Positions 1 through 9,133 are shown, counted from the stretch's first letter. The stretch: DNA of 64,000 nucleotides from Elusimicrobia bacterium GWA2_61_42 (GCA_001799615.1 MGTU01000013.1:1-64000); one strand, 5' to 3'. The notes: generated by a model from the letters alone, not told the origin. Numbers and translations are program-made.

Positions 1-1337
1 TCGCCGTTGGTCAGGGTGCCGTCAGGGGTACCTTCTCCCACGCGCGGCGTGTTTACCAGGATGCTGCGCACCAGCGGCAGCGAGCCCGCCACCGTGGCGT
101 TATAGATATTGATGTTCACCAGGGCGTCTTTGGACAGCCGGTACAGGATATTGTAAGGCTGCGCCGCCACGCCCGTGATGCGCCCTACCACCGTGGGGCT
201 GGAACGCACCGTGTGGATATTGGTGACGTTCACCTGGATGGGGATCTGGTTCTGGCCGGGAAAAGCCGCGGTCTGCTCTATGGAAATATTGCCGGCCGAA
301 GCGCTGACCTGGTTGGTGCGCACCTTGGCCCGGAAGCCGAACTGACCATTGGTCTTGCCGAACATGCCGTTGAGGTTATACGCGCCGTCCCAGTTGGCGC
401 AGAAGGTGCCTACCCTGTACTGCTCATTGTTCACGCTCTGGCAGGTGCCGATATTGTACATCGAAGTGGTCTTGATGGGCGGGGTGGAGGCGGGATCCAG
501 CGGGTTGGAACCGGCGCCGAACTTGAAGGTCTCGAAAGTGAGTTCGTCTATGCCGAAAGAACCGGCCGTGCTGACGCAGACTATGCTGGCGCAGAGGCCC
601 AGGCAGGCGCCGGGATATACGTCCCGCGGCCGCTCGAATTCTATCAGCGAAGAGGTAGCCCAGACATTGCCGCCGGCGGTGATAAAACTCACCCGCGTGT
701 CGCCGCCGCCCACCGTATTGCCCGTAAGGCTGCCAGTAGCGGTCCCGGAAACGGAATCGTTGCCGGGATTCGTAGGGATCCAGGCCCAGGGCTGTGTGGG
801 CGCGCCGCTATCGAACTGGCAGGTAAGCCCGCCGGCCGTTACGGCTTTGGAATAAGGCGCGGTTATGGTAACGCCGTCGCCGCTGCCGTAGACCGTCAGC
901 GCTGCGTCCGCCGAACCGGCGGCGCAGTTAACGACGCCGCCCGGAGTATTCCCTGAAGCCGTGCCGTTCAGGTTGCCCGTTACGGGGCCGCTGGCGTAAT
1001 CGTCGTAGCCCGTCAGGGTGCCGCCTATGTTATTGGCGAAAACCCCGGAGAAAGTTATGTCCTGGGCGGGGTCGCAGGTGTCCCAGAGATTATCGGCGTC
1101 GGTGTCGTAGCAGTACTGGCCATTCACCGTGCCGCTGAGGGGGCCCGACACCCAGCCGGTCACGTTCGAAGTTATGGCGGCCGTGACGTCGTTGCAGAAG
1201 CCGCTGCCGCCGCTGCGGAACCAGGTGTCCACCTTGGAGATATAAAGCTGCTGCGCGGCCGCCTGCGCGGCAAAGAACGCCGCGGCATAAGCCGCCAGCG
1301 CCACTTTTCCGCATAAGGAACCGCTAAATGTTTTCAT
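1..1337 (-). CDS. Secreted Gly/Thr-rich protein with FlgD-like C-terminal region (3' end outside window)
   Basis: The frame stays open from an ATG at 1337 to the window edge (445 codons seen, no stop). It starts with an Ala-rich signal peptide ending AQAAAQQ. The next 200 residues are rich in Gly, Thr, Asn and Ser with recurring SGxxxGxLTG-like motifs (for example VSGPLSGTVNG, VTGNLNGTASG) and many Cys, consistent with an extracellular beta-structured protein. The last 60 visible residues (YRLSKDALVNINIYN, then a R-x-GEG turn) resemble a FlgD/T9SS-type immunoglobulin-like domain. The start lies 28 nt after the PorV-like gene, so it is probably the fourth gene of one operon. Function unknown; a surface or adhesive role is a guess. 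Confidence 0.8.
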   Translation of the reverse strand, partial: MKTFSGSLCGKVALAAYAAAFFAAQAAAQQLYISKVDTWFRSGGSGFCNDVTAAITSNVTGWVSGPLSGTVNGQYCYDTDADNLWDTCDPAQDITFSGVFANNIGGTLTGYDDYASGPVTGNLNGTASGNTPGGVVNCAAGSADAALTVYGSGDGVTITAPYSKAVTAGGLTCQFDSGAPTQPWAWIPTNPGNDSVSGTATGSLTGNTVGGGDTRVSFITAGGNVWATSSLIEFERPRDVYPGACLGLCASIVCVSTAGSFGIDELTFETFKFGAGSNPLDPASTPPIKTTSMYNIGTCQSVNNEQYRVGTFCANWDGAYNLNGMFGKTNGQFGFRAKVRTNQVSASAGNISIEQTAAFPGQNQIPIQVNVTNIHTVRSSPTVVGRITGVAAQPYNILYRLSKDALVNINIYNATVAGSLPLVRSILVNTPRVGEGTPDGTLTNG

Positions 1338-1365
1338 CAGATCGATCCGCCGCTTTGCCGCCGAC

Positions 1366-2727
1366 TCACTTCAACAGGCTTCTGAGCTCCACGGTGGCCT
1401 GCGAAATATCTATGCCCGAATCCTGGTACTGACTGACGGTGCGCTGCAGGGACCCCCGCAGCACGTCGGGCGGCGCTCCTCCCCCTTTCAGCTTCAGGTA
1501 GGCCTGCCAGTCGGTGCTGAAATCGTACCTGAGCTGGTTGAGCTTGTCGGCCTTGCGCTTCTCGGCCAGCGCTTTGAGCTCGGACTCGGCGGCGGCCTGC
1601 CGCCGCACCACGGCGGCCAGGCGGTCCTTCTCGCCGGCCACGCTCGCTTTCTGCTCCTGGGTGTCCTTAAGCCTGGCGTTCAGCGCGTCTATCTCCGCCT
1701 TCATCGAGGAAAGCTCTTCTTTCAGCAGGCCTTCGCGCCGGGCGGACTCGTCCAGCGCTTCTATCAGGTCCTTGCGGTATTTTATCTCCTGCTTTATCAT
1801 GCGCTCGTACTCGTCCTCTATGGCGCGGTCGCCGAAGCGCAGCGCCAGCGTAAGCGAATGGGCGGGGCTTATCGCCCCCGTCAGCGGCACCGCTATGCCG
1901 TACGAAAGTTCCGAGGCCGCGTGCTTCCAGCCCAGCCCGGCGCTCAGCGCGGACGCGCGCGAGGCCAGGAAAAGGCCGGCGCGCGAGAACAGCCGGCCGG
2001 CCCGCTCGGTGCGCCAGGCATGCTCGATGCCGGGGTTAAGGCTGACGTTGCCCTTCTCTCCGGCCGAGCCGGAGCGTTTGGCCAGGTCCAGCGAAAGGGT
2101 GAAATCCTCGCGTTTCTCGGCAACGCCCAGCCGCAGCACGCGGGGGGCGCTGTCCTCGAGGGCGCCCAGCGCGAACGAGGGATTGTTCAGATTGAGGATG
2201 GAGAACCCGACCGTGTGCCGGTTGTCCGGGCGGAAGACCGCGCCAAGGTCCAGCCCCAGGCCGGACACCGATTCTCCCGCGGCGTCGGCGGCCTGCAGGA
2301 TCTTGAAATTGACGCCGAAATCGAACAGCCCGGAGTCGGTGCGCAGCAGGTTGGTGGTGGCCCAGCCGAAGGCGATGGTCTTCTGGGTCAGCAGGCCGTT
2401 GTCGTCCCGGTACTGCCCGGCCAGGGTAAGCGTGCCCATCCTGCCGTAGGCCATCCTGGGGATCAGCGCCCAGGCCCCGTACAGGCTGAAATTGGCCGGC
2501 CCCTGCGTGGTGCGGTGGGAGCCCAGGAAATCCGCGCCCATCTCGAACTTGCGGGAAGCGCCCGGCAAAGCAGGGTTGGCAAAAAAGGAAACGGGGTCTT
2601 CCAGGGCCGCCGCCTGCCCGCCGAAGCCGAGCTGCCTGGCCCCGGCCGGCACGTCCTCGAACACGGCTCCCGCCGGCGCGGCGCACAGCAGCAGGCAGGA
2701 GAAGGCAAAACTATTTCGCAGGAGCAT
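1366..2727 (-). CDS. PorV/PorQ-like outer-membrane barrel protein with C-terminal coiled coil
   Basis: 453 aa. Signal peptide (ends CAAPAGA), then the PorV-type opening: ARQLGFGGQAAALEDPVSFF followed by NPA, as in the UPF0164/PorV family of outer-membrane beta-barrels. Alternating hydrophobic strands continue to about residue 310. Residues 310-400 are a charged heptad-like coiled coil (YERMIKQEIKYRKDL onward), unusual for plain PorV proteins and perhaps periplasmic. The start overlaps the end of the upstream diguanylate cyclase by 17 nt, so the two are translationally coupled. In Bacteroidetes PorV is a type IX secretion shuttle; here no other type IX gene is visible, so only the fold family is claimed. 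Confidence 0.7.
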   Translation of the reverse strand: MLLRNSFAFSCLLLCAAPAGAVFEDVPAGARQLGFGGQAAALEDPVSFFANPALPGASRKFEMGADFLGSHRTTQGPANFSLYGAWALIPRMAYGRMGTLTLAGQYRDDNGLLTQKTIAFGWATTNLLRTDSGLFDFGVNFKILQAADAAGESVSGLGLDLGAVFRPDNRHTVGFSILNLNNPSFALGALEDSAPRVLRLGVAEKREDFTLSLDLAKRSGSAGEKGNVSLNPGIEHAWRTERAGRLFSRAGLFLASRASALSAGLGWKHAASELSYGIAVPLTGAISPAHSLTLALRFGDRAIEDEYERMIKQEIKYRKDLIEALDESARREGLLKEELSSMKAEIDALNARLKDTQEQKASVAGEKDRLAAVVRRQAAAESELKALAEKRKADKLNQLRYDFSTDWQAYLKLKGGGAPPDVLRGSLQRTVSQYQDSGIDISQATVELRSLLK

Positions 2728-4243
2728 TATTCGTCCCTCCGGCCGCTTCGGCCTTTTTCTTTTCTTCGGCTACGTCGGAATACAGCGCTATCTTGCCGCG
2801 GCCGTGGGACTTCACCCAGTACAGCGCGTCGTCGGCTTTTTCCAGCAGGGAGTCCATGGTGGAGGCGTCGGCCGGGAAGGTGGAGATGCCGATGCTCATG
2901 GTCACGCGCAGTTCCCGGGCCTTCGAGAACGGCACCGGGATGCGCAGCTCGGACAGTTCCTGGCTGAGGCGCTCGGCCAGGCGCGTGGCCTCGGTGCCCG
3001 TGGCCTGCGGCAGCAGGATGATGATCTCGTCGCCGCCGTAGCGGCAGGGAAAGTCTATCTTGCGCAGGTTCGACAGGATCACGCGGCCCGCCTCTTTGAG
3101 CACCTTGTCGCCTATCTGGTGCCCGTAAGTGTCGTTGACCTCTTTGAAATAGTCGATGTCGGCCCAGACCAGCGCCAGCGGCTGCTTGAAGCGCTCCGCG
3201 CGGTAGAACTCCTCCTGGAAGCGCTGGTTGAAATAGCGGCGCAGGGGGAGCTTGGTGAGCTCGTCGTACAGGGACAGTTCCTCGACCTTGTCGAACAGGC
3301 GGGAATTGTCCACGGCCAGGGCGATCTGGCCGCCGAAGGATTTGAGCATGGCCAGCTCCTGCGGCTCTATGCGCTGCTGGCTGAGCAGGTTGTCCACGAT
3401 GAGCAGCCCTATGGTGACGCCCTGCACGGACAGCGGCATGTAGAGCACGCAGTCCTTGTAGCGCTCCATGAACGCGCCGGAAGAGCGGCCCAGCACGATA
3501 TCGGCGAAGCGGTGCGCGCCGGGCTCCAGCGGGATCTCCTCGTAGGAAATGCTCTTGATCTGCCCGCGGATGTCCGCCGACAGCTCGCCCTTGAGCTTGC
3601 GGTTGGGCTCGTCTATCAGGTACAGGCGCACGCGGTCGAAGCCGAAATAGGTCTGGATGCCGGAGAGGATGTGCCGGAAGCTGTCGCGCACGCGCAGCGC
3701 CGTGGCGAACACTTCGGTCAGCTCCGTTATCGCGGCCACGTTCTTGTCGTACTTGCGGTGCAGCGAGAAGAATTCGGCCTTGTAATAGTCGCGCAGGAAG
3801 GATTTGAGGTAGGCGTCGGCGCGGGCGGCCTCCGGGGCGGTGAAGCCGCGCCGGCGCGGGGAGCGCTCCAGGCGCACCAGGCCGAAGCAGGGGACCACGC
3901 CGCGGCCGCCGGCGGGGTCGCAGTAATCGAAGCGGAAAGGGGAGTACAGGAAGCTGCCGCCAAGGCCTTTGGCCGTCACGGCCTGCAGCGTATCCAGCGC
4001 GCGGGCGGCGGGAGAGCCGGGCGCGGGGCGCAGGTCCTCCTCGTGCTCGAACGAAACCCCGGAGGCGTGGCGGTGGCGCAGGCGCAGCAGGCCGCTCTTC
4101 TCCTCGAACTCGTAGAACGAGGCGGCGTCCAGCGTGAACTGCCCCGACACGGACTCCAGGGCAGCTTTCAAAAAAGCGTCTCGCCCGTCGTAGAACGACT
4201 GGCCGGTATCGACGCCCGCGATTATTTTCCCGTTCTTTTTCAT
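2711..4243 (-). CDS. Diguanylate cyclase, two GAF-like regions plus GGDEF
   Basis: 510 aa, no membrane segment, so cytoplasmic. Residues about 20-155 look like a degenerate GAF/sensor region, about 165-320 a clearer GAF domain, and about 325-490 a GGDEF domain that makes c-di-GMP from two GTP. The active-site motif is RYGGDEI (G403-I407), an accepted variant of GGDEF. RKID (R394-D397) sits five residues before it and matches the RxxD inhibitory I-site, so product feedback inhibition is likely. The Lys/Ala/Glu-rich tail overlaps the PorV-like start. It begins 3 nt after the stop of the binding-protein-like gene, which suggests that protein feeds a signal to it. No EAL or HD-GYP domain is present. 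Confidence 0.93.
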   Translation of the reverse strand: MKKNGKIIAGVDTGQSFYDGRDAFLKAALESVSGQFTLDAASFYEFEEKSGLLRLRHRHASGVSFEHEEDLRPAPGSPAARALDTLQAVTAKGLGGSFLYSPFRFDYCDPAGGRGVVPCFGLVRLERSPRRRGFTAPEAARADAYLKSFLRDYYKAEFFSLHRKYDKNVAAITELTEVFATALRVRDSFRHILSGIQTYFGFDRVRLYLIDEPNRKLKGELSADIRGQIKSISYEEIPLEPGAHRFADIVLGRSSGAFMERYKDCVLYMPLSVQGVTIGLLIVDNLLSQQRIEPQELAMLKSFGGQIALAVDNSRLFDKVEELSLYDELTKLPLRRYFNQRFQEEFYRAERFKQPLALVWADIDYFKEVNDTYGHQIGDKVLKEAGRVILSNLRKIDFPCRYGGDEIIILLPQATGTEATRLAERLSQELSELRIPVPFSKARELRVTMSIGISTFPADASTMDSLLEKADDALYWVKSHGRGKIALYSDVAEEKKKAEAAGGTNNAPAK

Positions 4244-4246
4244 CGT

Positions 4247-5422
4247 CTAGTACAGCGACAGCAGATAATCCGCCTCGCCCTGGGCCATGATCAGCTCCCG
4301 GGTGAGGTCCTCCCGGTCGTAATCCCGCCGGGCTATCTTGAGCGACAGGTTCCACAGCGCCCGCTCCAGCAGCAGCTCGGCCGTGGGGTACACCATGATG
4401 TTCGGCTTCAGCTCCGGCGCCGAGAAAAGCCGTTTGTAAACGCCGGCTTCGCGCTCGTCGCGCAGCCGTTCCTCGAAAACCGGCTTAAGGCAGGGGAACA
4501 CGCCGAAGCTCTCCGTAAATGACGCCAGGTTGCGCTGCTCCAGCGCCCAGGAAACGAAAGCGGCGGCGCCGGCCGGGTCCTGGCAGGACGCCGACACCGA
4601 CAGGTTGTACACCAGCATCAGCCCGCCGCCGGAAGGGTAGCCGGGGTAAGGCAGCATTTTCAGGCCGGAGCGGCCGGCCAGCTTGCGCGAAGAGATGATG
4701 AAGGCGCACTCTTCGGCCGGCTGGGGCCCGTTCTCGAAACGGTCGGGGCTGAACAGCTCTATCTTGCCGCTGCTGGCGAGTTCCAGCCAGTCCTCTATGC
4801 CGCCGGCCGTCTCCTCGCGGGTAAAAGTGGCCCTGTTGAAATCGTCGGAAAAAAGCCCGCCGCGGCGGCCCCACACGCGCGGCAGCACGTCGGCCACCGA
4901 GACCGAGCCGGAAGAGCCGGGTACCGCCAGGGCCCGCGCCCCGCGGCGGCGCGAAGGCGCGGCCACGCGGTCCAGCGCGCTCCGGAACCCTTCCCAGGAG
5001 GCCAGTTCGCTCTCCGGGTCCGACACCGCGCCCTTGAGCGCGGCCGGCCTGTAGAACAGGGCGGGGGCCTCCAGCCACCAGGGGGCGGAGAAAGCCCGGG
5101 TCTGTTCGTTGCGGCAAAGCTCCTTCAGGATAAAATCGGGGTAGCGCTTCTGCCCCAGCGCCTCCACCCTGGACGACAGCTCCGCCAGCAGCCCCAGCCT
5201 GGAAAAAAGTTCGGTCCAGTTCTGCGGGATCTCTATGATGTCGGCCAGCGGGTTGCGCTTGGGGTCGCGCAGGTGGGCGAACAGGCTTTCCCACAGGCTG
5301 CGGCGGCTTTTGACGCAGAACTCAGCCGCGGCGTCCGGAAAGGCCGCGGAAAACCTGGCCAGCATGCTTTTAAAGGCCAGGTGCTTCCTGTGGTCGTAGT
5401 CCGAGAGAAGCCAGATTTTCAT
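4247..5422 (-). CDS. Periplasmic-binding-protein-like protein without signal peptide
   Basis: 391 aa. The plan matches family 1 extracellular solute-binding proteins (sugar type): a first lobe with DIIEIPQNWTELFSRLGLL, a mid-region W/Y-rich stretch (SAPWWLEAPALFYRPAAL), and a late MLPYPGYPSGGGLMLVYN segment followed by an AAAFVSWALE helix. Unlike true transport proteins it begins MKIWLLSDYDHRKH with no signal peptide or lipobox, so it probably stays in the cytoplasm. It is 3 nt upstream of the diguanylate cyclase and no ABC permease or ATPase is nearby, so I infer a ligand-sensing rather than transport role. Its promoter has two TATAAT boxes immediately before the ATG. Confidence 0.65.
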   Translation of the reverse strand: MKIWLLSDYDHRKHLAFKSMLARFSAAFPDAAAEFCVKSRRSLWESLFAHLRDPKRNPLADIIEIPQNWTELFSRLGLLAELSSRVEALGQKRYPDFILKELCRNEQTRAFSAPWWLEAPALFYRPAALKGAVSDPESELASWEGFRSALDRVAAPSRRRGARALAVPGSSGSVSVADVLPRVWGRRGGLFSDDFNRATFTREETAGGIEDWLELASSGKIELFSPDRFENGPQPAEECAFIISSRKLAGRSGLKMLPYPGYPSGGGLMLVYNLSVSASCQDPAGAAAFVSWALEQRNLASFTESFGVFPCLKPVFEERLRDEREAGVYKRLFSAPELKPNIMVYPTAELLLERALWNLSLKIARRDYDREDLTRELIMAQGEADYLLSLY

Positions 5423-5440
5423 GAAATTATATTATAGGCC
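5423..5440 (-). promoter_or_regulatory. Leaderless-type -10 boxes before the binding-protein-like gene
   Basis: Two overlapping TATAAT hexamers on the minus strand occupy 5426-5431 and 5431-5436, only 3 and 8 nt from the ATG at 5422. A transcript started from either would have essentially no 5' leader and no Shine-Dalgarno. No convincing -35 box was found. Confidence 0.5.
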
Positions 5441-5458
5441 GCAAGTATTGCGTTAATA

Positions 5459-6508
5459 TTACAAGGCCTTCCAGCCGGGGGTCGCCAGCTCCGGGGCGAC
5501 CCGCAGGCTGTTCTTGAACTTGCCCGCCTGCAGCCGCCTCAGCGCGCAGAGGGCTATCATGGCGGCGTTGTCCGAACAGTAAGCTTTTTCCGAAAACCTC
5601 GTTTCTAACCCCTCGAGCCCGGCAAAGGCGGCCCTGAGCGCCCCGTTGGCCGACACTCCGCCGCCTACGGCTATGCGCTTAAGCCCCAGCGAGCGCGCGG
5701 CGTCCGCCGCCTTTTTAACCAGGGTTTCGCACACCGAGTCCTGGAAGGCGCGGCAGACCAGCGCCCTGCGGGCCGGCGGCAGGCGCAGGCCTTTCTTGTA
5801 AAAATCCTGGCCCAGTTCCTTCGCCAGGTAATAACTGACGGCCGTCTTCAACCCGCTGAAAGAAAAATCCCAGGTTCCCGGCATGAAAGGCCGCGGAAAG
5901 GCCGGCACCTTGCCGCGCGCGCGGGCCGCGTCCTTCTCCACGGCCGGGCCGCCCGGGTAGGGCAGGCCCAGCAGCTTGGCCACTTTATCGAAGGCCTCGC
6001 CGGCGGCGTCGTCGCGGGTGCGGCCGATCACGCGGTAGTCCCCGTAGCCTTTGGCGTGCCAGATCTCCGTGTGCCCGCCCGAAACTATCAGCGCCAGCAG
6101 CGGGAATTCCAGCGGCCTCGCGACGCGGCCTTGCTCGAATTCGCAGGCCAGCAGGTGGCCTTCCAGGTGGTTCACCCCTATCAGCGGCGCGCCCGCCAGT
6201 TCCGCGGCCGCCTCGGCCGCCACGCGGCCCACCATCAGCGCGCCCGGCAGTCCCGGGCCGCGCGAAAAGGCCACGGCGTCGAAAGAGCCCCGTTCAAGGG
6301 GCACGCGCGCGCCGGCGGCGCCCAGGGCGCTGCCCAGCACAAAAGGTATTTTTTCCAGGTGGGCGCGGCTGGCCAGCTCGGGCACGACGCCGCTGTATTT
6401 ACGGTGGAGTTTGATCTGCGAGAAAATGGAATTTGAGCGCAGAACCCGTCCTTCCAGCACCGCCGCGGAAGTTTCGTCGCAGGTAGTCTCAAAAGCCAGT
6501 ATTTTCAT
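5459..6508 (-). CDS. tsaD: tRNA N6-adenosine threonylcarbamoyltransferase TsaD
   Basis: 349 aa from the ATG at 6508. It transfers the threonylcarbamoyl group to A37 of ANN-decoding tRNAs with TsaB and TsaE. The family signature start MKILAFETTCDETSAAV and the metal-binding NHLEGH motif are present, with GGGVSANGALR near the C-terminus and SGGHTEIW centrally. Length is normal. A TTG six codons upstream would add MAPAQR but breaks the conserved N-terminus, so the ATG is preferred. Cytoplasmic housekeeping gene; TsaB and TsaE are not in the window. It is transcribed toward the binding-protein-like gene, which has its own promoter. Confidence 0.97.
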   Translation of the reverse strand: MKILAFETTCDETSAAVLEGRVLRSNSIFSQIKLHRKYSGVVPELASRAHLEKIPFVLGSALGAAGARVPLERGSFDAVAFSRGPGLPGALMVGRVAAEAAAELAGAPLIGVNHLEGHLLACEFEQGRVARPLEFPLLALIVSGGHTEIWHAKGYGDYRVIGRTRDDAAGEAFDKVAKLLGLPYPGGPAVEKDAARARGKVPAFPRPFMPGTWDFSFSGLKTAVSYYLAKELGQDFYKKGLRLPPARRALVCRAFQDSVCETLVKKAADAARSLGLKRIAVGGGVSANGALRAAFAGLEGLETRFSEKAYCSDNAAMIALCALRRLQAGKFKNSLRVAPELATPGWKAL

Positions 6509-6607
6509 GCGTTGAGCGGGCGCCAAGCCGCGGGTTTTGGGCCGCGGGGAGCGCGAGTTGCCCGCCCCCCGCCGTGACCCTCGGCCAGCCGCCCCGCCCG
6601 CCTGCCC

Positions 6608-7885
6608 TTACTTCCCCGGTTTTAAATTTCCCAGCACTTCGCGGGCCTTCAGCAGCTCCACGGCGCGCTCCAGCACTTCGTCGCGGGCGGCGTCCTTCTT
6701 CTTGTCGCCTTTGTCGTCCTTGCCCGGAAAATAGATCTCCTCGCCCTGCTGCAGCAGCTTCTTCTCGGTATCCAGCGTCACCTTCACCTCTATGTCGGGC
6801 GAGATGCCGCCGGTCTCGTTCTTGGCGTCGTGCTGGATGGACTTGCCGCTGGGCGTGTAATACTTGGCGATGGTCAGGCGCAGCGCCGACTTGTCGGACA
6901 GCGGGATCATGGACTGCACGCTGGCCTTGCCGAAGGAGCGCTCGCCGATGATGAGGGCGCGCTTGTTGTCCTGCAGGGCGCCGGCCACGATCTCGCTGGC
7001 GGAAGCCGAGTAGCGGTTCATCAGCACCACCAGCGGCAGCAGTTCGTACCGGGCCGAGCCGTTGGCGCGGAATTCCTGGTAGTTCTCCGGCTTGCGGCCC
7101 TTGGTGTAAACGATCATCTTGTTGCCGTTCATGAACAGCTTGGAAATATCCACGGCCGAGGCGAGCAGGCCGCCCGGGTTGTAGCGCAGGTCCACCACCA
7201 GCGCTTCCATGCCCTTGCCCTTCAGTTCGGCCAGGGCCTTTTCAAAATTCTCGGTGGCGTGCCCGGTGAACTCCACGATCTTCACGTAGCCGGTCTTGTC
7301 GTCGAGCATGCGCCATTTGACGTTCTCGGTCTTGATCAGCTCGCGCGTCAGGGCGATGTCCCGGGTGATCCACTCGGCGTTCTTTTCCTCGGGCTCGCGC
7401 GCGGTGGTGATGTTCACCTTGGTGCCGGGCTTGCCCCGCAGTTTCTTGATGGCCTCGTCGATGATGAGGTCCTTGGTGGTCACGCCCTCTATCTTTATGA
7501 TCTTGTCGCCGGGCAGCATCTGGGCCTTCCAGGCCGGGGTATTGGGCAGCGGGGTCACCACGGTCAGCCAGCCGTCCTTGGAATCCACCCGGATGCCTAT
7601 GCCGCCGAACTCTCCTTCGGTGTCGCTCTTGACCCGGTCGTAGACGTCAGGCTCCATGAACTGGGAAAAATCGTCGAGTTCCTCCACCATGCCCCTGGCC
7701 GCGCCGTAAACCAGCTTCTGGGGGTCTATCTGCTCCACGTAGCTGTCTTTGATCAGCTCCAGCACGTCCACTATCACCTTCAGCTGCTGGTAGGTCTGGT
7801 CCAGGGCGAAGTTGACATAGGGGAACACCGCCCCCAGCACCAGGGCGGACAAGGTGACAAAGGCTATTTTACGCGCGTTCTTCAT
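6608..7885 (-). CDS. Carboxy-terminal processing protease, S41 family (CtpA type)
   Basis: 425 aa from the ATG at 7885, which has a good AAGGAG ribosome site 6 nt upstream; a longer in-frame start to 7942 is less likely. N-terminal membrane anchor (KIAFVTLSALVLGAVFPYV), then a PDZ domain around residues 85-165 (GGIGIRVDSKDGWLTVVTPL), then the S41 core with the Ser in YSASASEIVAGAL and the Lys in ERSFGKASVQS, forming the Ser-Lys dyad. It would cleave periplasmic proteins at their C-terminus. It lies directly after envC and ftsX, the common CtpA/EnvC pairing in cell-wall turnover regions, so a role in division or peptidoglycan remodelling is inferred. Confidence 0.95.
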   Translation of the reverse strand: MKNARKIAFVTLSALVLGAVFPYVNFALDQTYQQLKVIVDVLELIKDSYVEQIDPQKLVYGAARGMVEELDDFSQFMEPDVYDRVKSDTEGEFGGIGIRVDSKDGWLTVVTPLPNTPAWKAQMLPGDKIIKIEGVTTKDLIIDEAIKKLRGKPGTKVNITTAREPEEKNAEWITRDIALTRELIKTENVKWRMLDDKTGYVKIVEFTGHATENFEKALAELKGKGMEALVVDLRYNPGGLLASAVDISKLFMNGNKMIVYTKGRKPENYQEFRANGSARYELLPLVVLMNRYSASASEIVAGALQDNKRALIIGERSFGKASVQSMIPLSDKSALRLTIAKYYTPSGKSIQHDAKNETGGISPDIEVKVTLDTEKKLLQQGEEIYFPGKDDKGDKKKDAARDEVLERAVELLKAREVLGNLKPGK

Positions 7886-7968
7886 AGAAAGCTCCTTAAA
7901 AACCGCAAAAACGGCAAATAAAAGCGGCGGCGGCAGCCCCAAGCTCCCGTCGGCCTATTATTTATAAA

Positions 7969-7974
7969 ATTATA
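7969..7974 (-). promoter_or_regulatory. -10 box between envC and the S41 protease gene
   Basis: TATAAT on the minus strand inside a short AT-rich stretch (7957-7980) in otherwise GC-rich DNA, overlapping the end of envC. It would give the protease gene its own promoter with a leader of about 75 nt. No clear -35 box. Confidence 0.3.
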
Positions 7975-7975
7975 T

Positions 7976-9133
7976 CTAATTTTGGAGCCACTTTACGGGG
8001 TCTATGGCGCGGTCGCCCTTGCGGATCTCGAAATAGACCGCGCTGCCGGGCGATTTGCGGCCGGAACTGACGGCCTGGGTATCCTCTCCGGCCAGGCCCA
8101 GCAGGGAAGCCGGCAGCACCGTCTGGCCTTTGACCGCGTCTATGCGGCCCAGGAGGCCGTAGATGGTAAAGAAGCCTTTCTCGTGGTCGATGATGACCAC
8201 GTTGCCGTAGGTGCGGAAGGGCCCGGCGTAGATCACCTTGCCCCCCAGCGCGGCCGTTACCGGGGCGTCCTTTTCGGTGGCGATGCGGATGCCTTCCCGG
8301 ACTATCCAGGTCTTGAGCCCGGGCACGTCTTCCCGGCCGAAGCGGCTGATGATCTTGCCGCGGGCAGGCCAGGACAGCGAACCGCGGATAATGGGCAGCT
8401 CGGCCTGGCCCTCGTTGCTGCGGTAGGGCGCCTGCTTCTGCAGTTTTTTAACCAGGCGGGTAAGCCCCAGGGCGGCGTTCTGCAGGTTCTCCAGTTCCCG
8501 GGCCAGCTTGGCCTGCTGCTCGCGGGATTTTTCCAGTTCCCCCTGCTTGCTCTTTACGATGTTCTTCCGGGCGGAGCTCTGCTTGCGCAGCAGCTCCTGG
8601 CGCGACTTCAGCTCCACGCCCTTGGCCCGCAGGGTTTCCAGGTCCTTGTTGACGCGGACGCTCTCGCCTTTTATGCGCGACAGCAGCGCCCGCTTGTTGA
8701 GCATGGCGGAGCGCATCAGCATGTCCTTGGAGATATCGCGCGAGCCGTAATACGGGTAGTAAAAATCCCTTTGCAGGGAAAACATCACCAGCTCGCCAGT
8801 GATGTCGCCGGCCAGCTCTTTTTTCGCTTTTTCCAGGGAATCGTATTTCTGCCTGGCGTCGCCGGAGCGCGACCGCGACTTGGCCAGCTGCGCCTCCAGT
8901 TCCTCCCGGCGCGAAACGGTCTGCTTTTCCTCTTTTTTCAGGCCGGCGATCTCGGAAACGATGCGCTCTTCCTCGGCCCGGTAAAGGTCCATTTCTTTTT
9001 TCTTGTCCTCAAGCTGGCGGTTTATCTCCTCCAAATTCTTTTTCTTGGACTCGACGGCGGCCTGCGCCCCGGCGAGCACCGGCAGCAGCAGCAGCAGGGA
9101 GAGGAGAAGGGTCAGGAGCGGGCGTTTTTCCAT
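7976..9133 (-). CDS. envC: EnvC-like murein hydrolase activator (degenerate LytM/M23 domain)
   Basis: 385 aa from the ATG at 9133. Signal peptide (LLTLLLSLLLLLPVLAGAQA), a long coiled coil over residues 30-240 (KKKNLEEINRQLEDKKKEMD onward), then a C-terminal LytM domain from about 275. The LytM zinc ligands are lost: the usual YAHL is YGLL and the HLHFEI motif is AVYFEI, as in EnvC, which activates amidases instead of cutting itself. Overlap of 22 nt with ftsX supports the FtsEX-EnvC partnership, in which FtsX holds the EnvC coiled coil at the septum. The partner amidase is not in the window. Confidence 0.88.
   Translation of the reverse strand: MEKRPLLTLLLSLLLLLPVLAGAQAAVESKKKNLEEINRQLEDKKKEMDLYRAEEERIVSEIAGLKKEEKQTVSRREELEAQLAKSRSRSGDARQKYDSLEKAKKELAGDITGELVMFSLQRDFYYPYYGSRDISKDMLMRSAMLNKRALLSRIKGESVRVNKDLETLRAKGVELKSRQELLRKQSSARKNIVKSKQGELEKSREQQAKLARELENLQNAALGLTRLVKKLQKQAPYRSNEGQAELPIIRGSLSWPARGKIISRFGREDVPGLKTWIVREGIRIATEKDAPVTAALGGKVIYAGPFRTYGNVVIIDHEKGFFTIYGLLGRIDAVKGQTVLPASLLGLAGEDTQAVSSGRKSPGSAVYFEIRKGDRAIDPVKWLQN

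Noticed and set aside
213-956. Plus-strand open frame at the left edge
   Set aside because: It is antisense to the continuous secreted-protein frame that has a signal peptide and spans the whole edge.
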